Of a stretch of DNA of 64,000 bases, positions 60,199-64,000 are shown piece after piece. The notes under the pieces were generated by a model. The model worked only from the letters and a program-made list of their open reading frames with translations. It ran no database searches and was not told where the DNA came from. Positions within the stretch are counted from its first letter, which is position 1. Each line of letters begins with the position of its first letter. The stretch spans positions 1,550,001-1,614,000 of the forward strand of contig OZ252006.1 in the NCBI GenBank assembly GCA_965247175.1, in the 5' to 3' direction. This DNA comes from JANQMX01 sp965247175. GTDB taxonomy: Bacteria; Pseudomonadota; Alphaproteobacteria; Kiloniellales; DSM-21159. The translations under genes were made by a program, and so were the position numbers.

Positions 60199-61961
60199 TG
60201 CCAGGAAGCGAGAGAGCAGCCGAAACTTGGCGGGATGCCCACCTCGCAGCGGCGCTCTTTGCCATCGACCCAGTCGGCCTTGGCGGCATCGTGCTGCGCA
60301 GTGGCGCAGGTCCGTTGCGCGATCGCTGGCTCGAGGACTTGCGAAGCCTGCTGTCGGAAGACACCTCCATACGCCGCGTCCCTGCAAACGTTGCGGACGA
60401 CCGCCTGCTCGGCGGGCTCGATCTGGCTGCCACGCTCAAGGCAGGCCGTCCGATTGCGGAACAGGGCTTGTTGAGCGCGCTCGACGGCAGCATCGCGCTC
60501 TTGGCCATGGCCGAGCGCCTTCCTTCCGGGACGGCCGCACACATCGCCGCAGCACTCGACAAGGGCGAAACCGTTGGAGAGCGAGACGGCTTGAGGCTCA
60601 GGTCGCCGAGCCGCTTTGGCGTGATCGCTTTCGACGAGGGCATTGAGGAGGACGAGCGCCCTCCGAGCGCGTTGACCGACCGGCTGGCTTTCCTGGTCTC
60701 CTTGGAAGGCATTGGACTGCGTGAGGTGTCCACTCTTCCGGCGGCGAGACGTGATGTCGACGCTGCGAGAGAGCTCTTGCCCCGGGTATCAGCCAACGAA
60801 GCAGTCCTCGAAGCGCTTTGTGCGGCAGCGCATGCTCTCGCCGTCCCTTCTCTGCGCACACCGCTTCTTGCGCTGCGGGCCGCCCGAGCCATAGCCGCAC
60901 TAGAGGGGCGCAGCGTAGTCAGCGAGGAGGATGCCAAGCTTGCCGCCCGGCTGGTGATCGCGCCGCGCGCCAGGATGCTTCCGGAGAGCGAGACCCAATC
61001 CACGAGTGAGCCGCCGCCCGAGGAGCAGCTTCCGCAGAGCCAAGAAAACCAATCCAAAGATGCAGAAATGCAGGACAAACCTTTGGAAGATATGGTCTTG
61101 GAGGCTGCCGAGGCTGCCATCCCACCGGATCTTCTCACTCTGCTGCAAGTCGGAGCCACGCCATCGCGGCGCGCCACCACTGGCCGCTCCGGCGCCCTGC
61201 GGGTGGCCCAACGCCGAGGCCGACCGGCCGGCGTTCGGCCTGGCGTGTTGCGAAGCGGCAGCCGGCTCAATGTGATCGCAACCTTGCGCTGCGCCGCACC
61301 CTGGCAGCCACTGCGACGGCGGCAAGCGAAGGCCCAGAAAGGCGAAGCCAGGCGCGTGCTTATCGAGAAGGACGACTTTCGCATCACCCGCTTCAAACAG
61401 CATAGCGAGACGGTGACGATCTTTGTCGTGGATGCCTCGGGCTCGGCCGCTCTGCATCGGCTGGCCGAGGCAAAGGGCGCGGTCGAAATGCTCCTTGCCG
61501 ATTGCTACGTGCGCCGTGACCAGGTTGCCTTGCTCGGCTTCCGCGATCGCGGGGCGGAGTTGCTTCTGCCGCCGACGCGCTCATTGCTGCGCGCCAAGCG
61601 TTGCTTGGCGCAATTGCCGGGTGGCGGAGGCACGCCGCTTGCGGCCGGTCTCGAGTCGGCGCTGACGCTGGCAGATGCGGTGCGACGCAAGGGTCAGAGT
61701 CCCAGCATCGTTCTGCTGACCGACGGCCGTGCCAATGTCGCCCGCGACGGCACGCCCGGTCGCGACAAGGCCGCTGGCGATGCTGTGGTGGCCGCCCAAG
61801 CGCTGCGCGCAGCGGGTCTGCCCTGTGTCGTCATCGACACCTCGCCGCGTCCGGGAGCGGCGGCGAGCCGCGTTGCCGAGGCGATGAACGCCCGCTACCT
61901 GCCACTACCGCATGCCGACGCGGGCGCGATTACCCAGGTCGTCCGATCGGCAGCGGCCTAG
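60198..61961 (+). CDS. bchD: Magnesium chelatase subunit D
   Basis: A 587-residue subunit with three parts: an AAA+-like N-terminus with a degenerate P-loop (LRSGAGPLRDRWLEDL, no GKT), a Pro/Glu/Gln-rich acidic linker near residues 262-300, and a C-terminal von Willebrand A domain whose MIDAS motif is VVDASGSAA. It forms the platform for BchI rings in Mg chelatase. Translation is coupled to bchI (TGATG). Length and order bchI-bchD-bchO match the usual photosynthesis cluster. Confidence 0.94.
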   Translation: MPGSERAAETWRDAHLAAALFAIDPVGLGGIVLRSGAGPLRDRWLEDLRSLLSEDTSIRRVPANVADDRLLGGLDLAATLKAGRPIAEQGLLSALDGSIALLAMAERLPSGTAAHIAAALDKGETVGERDGLRLRSPSRFGVIAFDEGIEEDERPPSALTDRLAFLVSLEGIGLREVSTLPAARRDVDAARELLPRVSANEAVLEALCAAAHALAVPSLRTPLLALRAARAIAALEGRSVVSEEDAKLAARLVIAPRARMLPESETQSTSEPPPEEQLPQSQENQSKDAEMQDKPLEDMVLEAAEAAIPPDLLTLLQVGATPSRRATTGRSGALRVAQRRGRPAGVRPGVLRSGSRLNVIATLRCAAPWQPLRRRQAKAQKGEARRVLIEKDDFRITRFKQHSETVTIFVVDASGSAALHRLAEAKGAVEMLLADCYVRRDQVALLGFRDRGAELLLPPTRSLLRAKRCLAQLPGGGGTPLAAGLESALTLADAVRRKGQSPSIVLLTDGRANVARDGTPGRDKAAGDAVVAAQALRAAGLPCVVIDTSPRPGAAASRVAEAMNARYLPLPHADAGAITQVVRSAAA

Positions 61962-61992
61962 CTGCAGGTCCTTCCGGCGCAAGGAGCACAGC

Positions 61993-62877
61993 GTGAGCGA
62001 CCGTCTAAACTGGGAGAAAGACGGTCGCGATTGGCCGAACCGGGAGGCGAGCTGCTTTGTCGAGGCCGACGGCCTGCGCTGGCATGTCCAGGTCTTGGGT
62101 CAGGGCCCCACCCTCCTACTGCTGCACGGCACGGGGGCGACAACGCATTCTTGGCGCGATTTGGCACCGCGTCTGGCAAAGAGCTTCACCATCGTGGCGC
62201 CCGATCTCCCCGGCCATGGCTTCACCGAAGCGGGACAGCGTGAGCAGCTGACTCTTCCTGGCATGGCAGCCGCCGTGGCGGCTCTCACCGCTGTGCTGGA
62301 CCACACCCCGGTGCTCGCCGCAGGGCACTCGGCAGGCGCTGCCGTCCTTGCGCGCATGTGCCTTGACGACATGATCGCGCCCAAAGGCCAGATCAGCATG
62401 AACGGCGCCCTGTTGCCGCTCAATGGTCTGCCGAGCCATATCTTTTCGCCGATTGCCAAGGTCCTTGCCGCAACACCTTTTCTGCAGCGCCTTTTCGCTC
62501 GGCGGCTGAGCGACCCGAAGGTTGTGACGCGTTTGCTGCGCGACACCGGCTCCCGATTGGATGAGCGAGGTTTTGCTCTCTATCAGCTCGTCGCGGCGAG
62601 CCCGGGTCATGCCGCAGCCGCCCTCGGCATGATGGCAGGTTGGGATCTCGCTTCGCTGAAGGTGGATCTCCCGAAGCTGACGGTCCCTCTTCTGCTGCTC
62701 AACGGCGCCAACGATCGAACGATCTCGCCCTTTCAGGCGCTCCAGGTTCGCGATCTGGTTCCCAACTGCGAGATCGTTTCACTGCGCGGCCTGGGACATC
62801 TGGCGCATGAAGAGCGGCCTGACGAAGTCGCCGACGTCATTGAGGACTTTGCACGCCGCACGAACGCTCTCGCTTAG
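61993..62877 (+). CDS. bchO: Alpha/beta-hydrolase BchO
   Basis: A 294-residue hydrolase accessory to Mg chelatase in purple bacteria; exact role uncertain. Seen: oxyanion region LLLLHGTGATTHSWRDL, nucleophile elbow AAGHSAGAAV, and the catalytic His in RGLGHLAHEE. GTG at 61993 is chosen because AAGGAG lies six bases upstream; the open frame extends further left without a site. It is 31 bases after bchD. Confidence 0.93.
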   Translation: MSDRLNWEKDGRDWPNREASCFVEADGLRWHVQVLGQGPTLLLLHGTGATTHSWRDLAPRLAKSFTIVAPDLPGHGFTEAGQREQLTLPGMAAAVAALTAVLDHTPVLAAGHSAGAAVLARMCLDDMIAPKGQISMNGALLPLNGLPSHIFSPIAKVLAATPFLQRLFARRLSDPKVVTRLLRDTGSRLDERGFALYQLVAASPGHAAAALGMMAGWDLASLKVDLPKLTVPLLLLNGANDRTISPFQALQVRDLVPNCEIVSLRGLGHLAHEERPDEVADVIEDFARRTNALA

Positions 62878-62953
62878 CCATCCAAGCACCATAGGCTGAT
62901 TCAAGCCACGGCAAGCGGAAGGGTTGCTGACAAATCAAATTGTCATGCTAAAC

Positions 62954-62971
62954 TGTCTACTAATGTTGACA
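62954..62971 (+). promoter_or_regulatory. PpsR/CrtJ-type operator before crtI
   Basis: TGTCTACTAATGTTGACA fits exactly the known PpsR/CrtJ pattern TGTC-N10-GACA, the oxygen/light-dependent repressor site of carotenoid and bacteriochlorophyll genes. It overlaps the earliest in-frame ATG of crtI, which suggests either a start further downstream or repression very close to the start. Confidence 0.75.
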
Positions 62972-64000
62972 GTTGCGCGAACAGGAACGCCTGACAGACA
63001 GGATCGAGGAAGCCGGCCCATCGGCTTGCCGCCCAAGGCCGCGCCTCATGCTGTGGTGATCGGCAGCGGCTTCGGCGGACTCGCCGCAGCGGTGCGATTG
63101 GGTGCGCGCGGATACCGGGTAACCGTGCTGGAGAAGCTGGAGGCGCCGGGTGGACGGGCCAGCGTTCATCGCGAGGCCGGTTTCACCTTCGACTTCGGGC
63201 CGACCATCATCACCGCGCCCTTCCTGCTTGAAGAGCTATGGACGCTTTGCGGCAAACGCTTCGAAGACGACATCGACCTGCGTTCGCTCGAGCCCTTCTA
63301 TCGCATGCATTTTCACGATGGCGATGTTTTCGAGTACAGCGGCGAACCGGACCGCATGCGCGAGGAGATTGCGCGCTTCAATCCGGACGACATCGTTGGT
63401 TTCGAAAATTTCTTGCAGGCCAGCGAGCGCAACTACCGCATCGGCTTCGAGCAACTTGGCCACATTCCATTTTCGAGCTGGAAGGACATGGCCCGGGTCA
63501 TCCCGATGCTGATGCGCATGGGCGCCTACCGCACGGTTCACAGCAGCGTTGCGAAGTACATCAAGGACCCGCGGCTACGCATGGTCTTCAGCTTCCACTC
63601 CCTGCTGATCGGCGGCAACCCCTTCTCCGTCACCTCGATCTACACCTTGATCGCCTTCCTCGAGCGGCACTACGGCGTGCACTTCCCGATGGGCGGCACC
63701 AACCGCCTCGTCGCCGGCTTGGCCAATCTGATCGAAGGGCAAGGCAATTCAATCCGCTGCAATGCAGAGGTCTCCCGCATCGAGGTCGAGAACGGCCGCG
63801 CAACCGGCGTCCACTTGGCGAGCGGCGAATCGATCCCGGCCGACATCGTGGTCTCGAACGCCGATGCGGCCTGGACCTACCGCCATCTGCTGCCGAGCAA
63901 CACGCGCCGGCGTTGGACCGATCGGCGTCTCGAACGCACCCGCTACTCCATGAGCCTCTTCGTGTGGTACTTCGGCGTGAAGCGCCGCTACGAAGACGTG
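62963..64000 (+). CDS. crtI: Phytoene desaturase, N-terminal 346 codons (cut by window edge)
   Basis: CrtI oxidises phytoene to neurosporene or lycopene for photosynthetic carotenoids. The FAD dinucleotide motif VVIGSGFGGLAAAVRLGARG with VTVLEKLEAPGGRAS, plus TFDFGPTIITAP and FHSLLIGGNPFSVTSIYTLI, identify it. The gene continues beyond the window. The ATG at 62963 lies inside the PpsR box; a TTG at 63026 just before the conserved PHAVVIG start is a credible alternative, with GAGGA upstream. bchO precedes it by 85 bases. Confidence 0.93.
   Translation, partial: MLTVARTGTPDRQDRGSRPIGLPPKAAPHAVVIGSGFGGLAAAVRLGARGYRVTVLEKLEAPGGRASVHREAGFTFDFGPTIITAPFLLEELWTLCGKRFEDDIDLRSLEPFYRMHFHDGDVFEYSGEPDRMREEIARFNPDDIVGFENFLQASERNYRIGFEQLGHIPFSSWKDMARVIPMLMRMGAYRTVHSSVAKYIKDPRLRMVFSFHSLLIGGNPFSVTSIYTLIAFLERHYGVHFPMGGTNRLVAGLANLIEGQGNSIRCNAEVSRIEVENGRATGVHLASGESIPADIVVSNADAAWTYRHLLPSNTRRRWTDRRLERTRYSMSLFVWYFGVKRRYEDV

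Overview
The window reads as chromosome of a high-GC, photosynthesis-capable alphaproteobacterium, probably in or near Rhodospirillales. The right end carries bchI-bchD-bchO and the start of crtI, the usual core of a purple-bacterial photosynthesis gene cluster. No rRNA, tRNA, CRISPR array, IS element or integrase was recognised.

Layout. (1) 1-10507, minus strand: acetate kinase, a YfcC-type transporter, the arginine deiminase pathway (arcA, arcB, arcC), then V/A-type ATPase genes B-D-I-K-E, with E cut by the window edge. This looks like one fermentative energy module: substrate-level ATP feeding an ion-pumping ATPase. (2) 10654-20324: an OmpR-type regulator and a PAS hybrid kinase, divergent from a Liv-type ABC operon ending in an acyl-CoA synthetase. 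The LivG subunit carries an N-terminal PAS domain nearly identical to the first PAS of the kinase. (3) 20337-43807: the most unusual region. A giant 4696-residue LEPR-XLL protein (RTX, glycine-rich, PA14-like, propeller, PKD and dockerin parts) heads a minus-strand series of seven genes: DUF3467, GAF-HlyD, PqqD-like/M50/HlyD, a short SecA-like ATPase, another HlyD, and a 2OG-Fe(II) oxygenase. A cohesin-like, C-terminally anchored protein is divergent from it. I read this as a dedicated export and surface-display system, not a standard type I or Sec route. (4) 43804-50060: an iron block with a periplasmic metal or cobalamin binding protein, small unknown genes, imelysin, a DUF1111 dihaem protein, bacterioferritin and Bfd, with several Fur-like inverted repeats. 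(5) 50182-58029: an MFS exporter, an APC antiporter facing a PsiD-like pyruvoyl decarboxylase, an old-yellow-enzyme gene with an NTF2-like protein, and an acyl-CoA synthetase. (6) 58404-64000: a soluble cytochrome c, then bchI, bchD, bchO and crtI, with a clear PpsR/CrtJ-type box before crtI.

All product calls rest on reading translated sequence and remembered family motifs; no database search was run. Start codons were chosen from ribosome binding sites, overlaps and family N-termini, and differ from the longest open frame in many cases.
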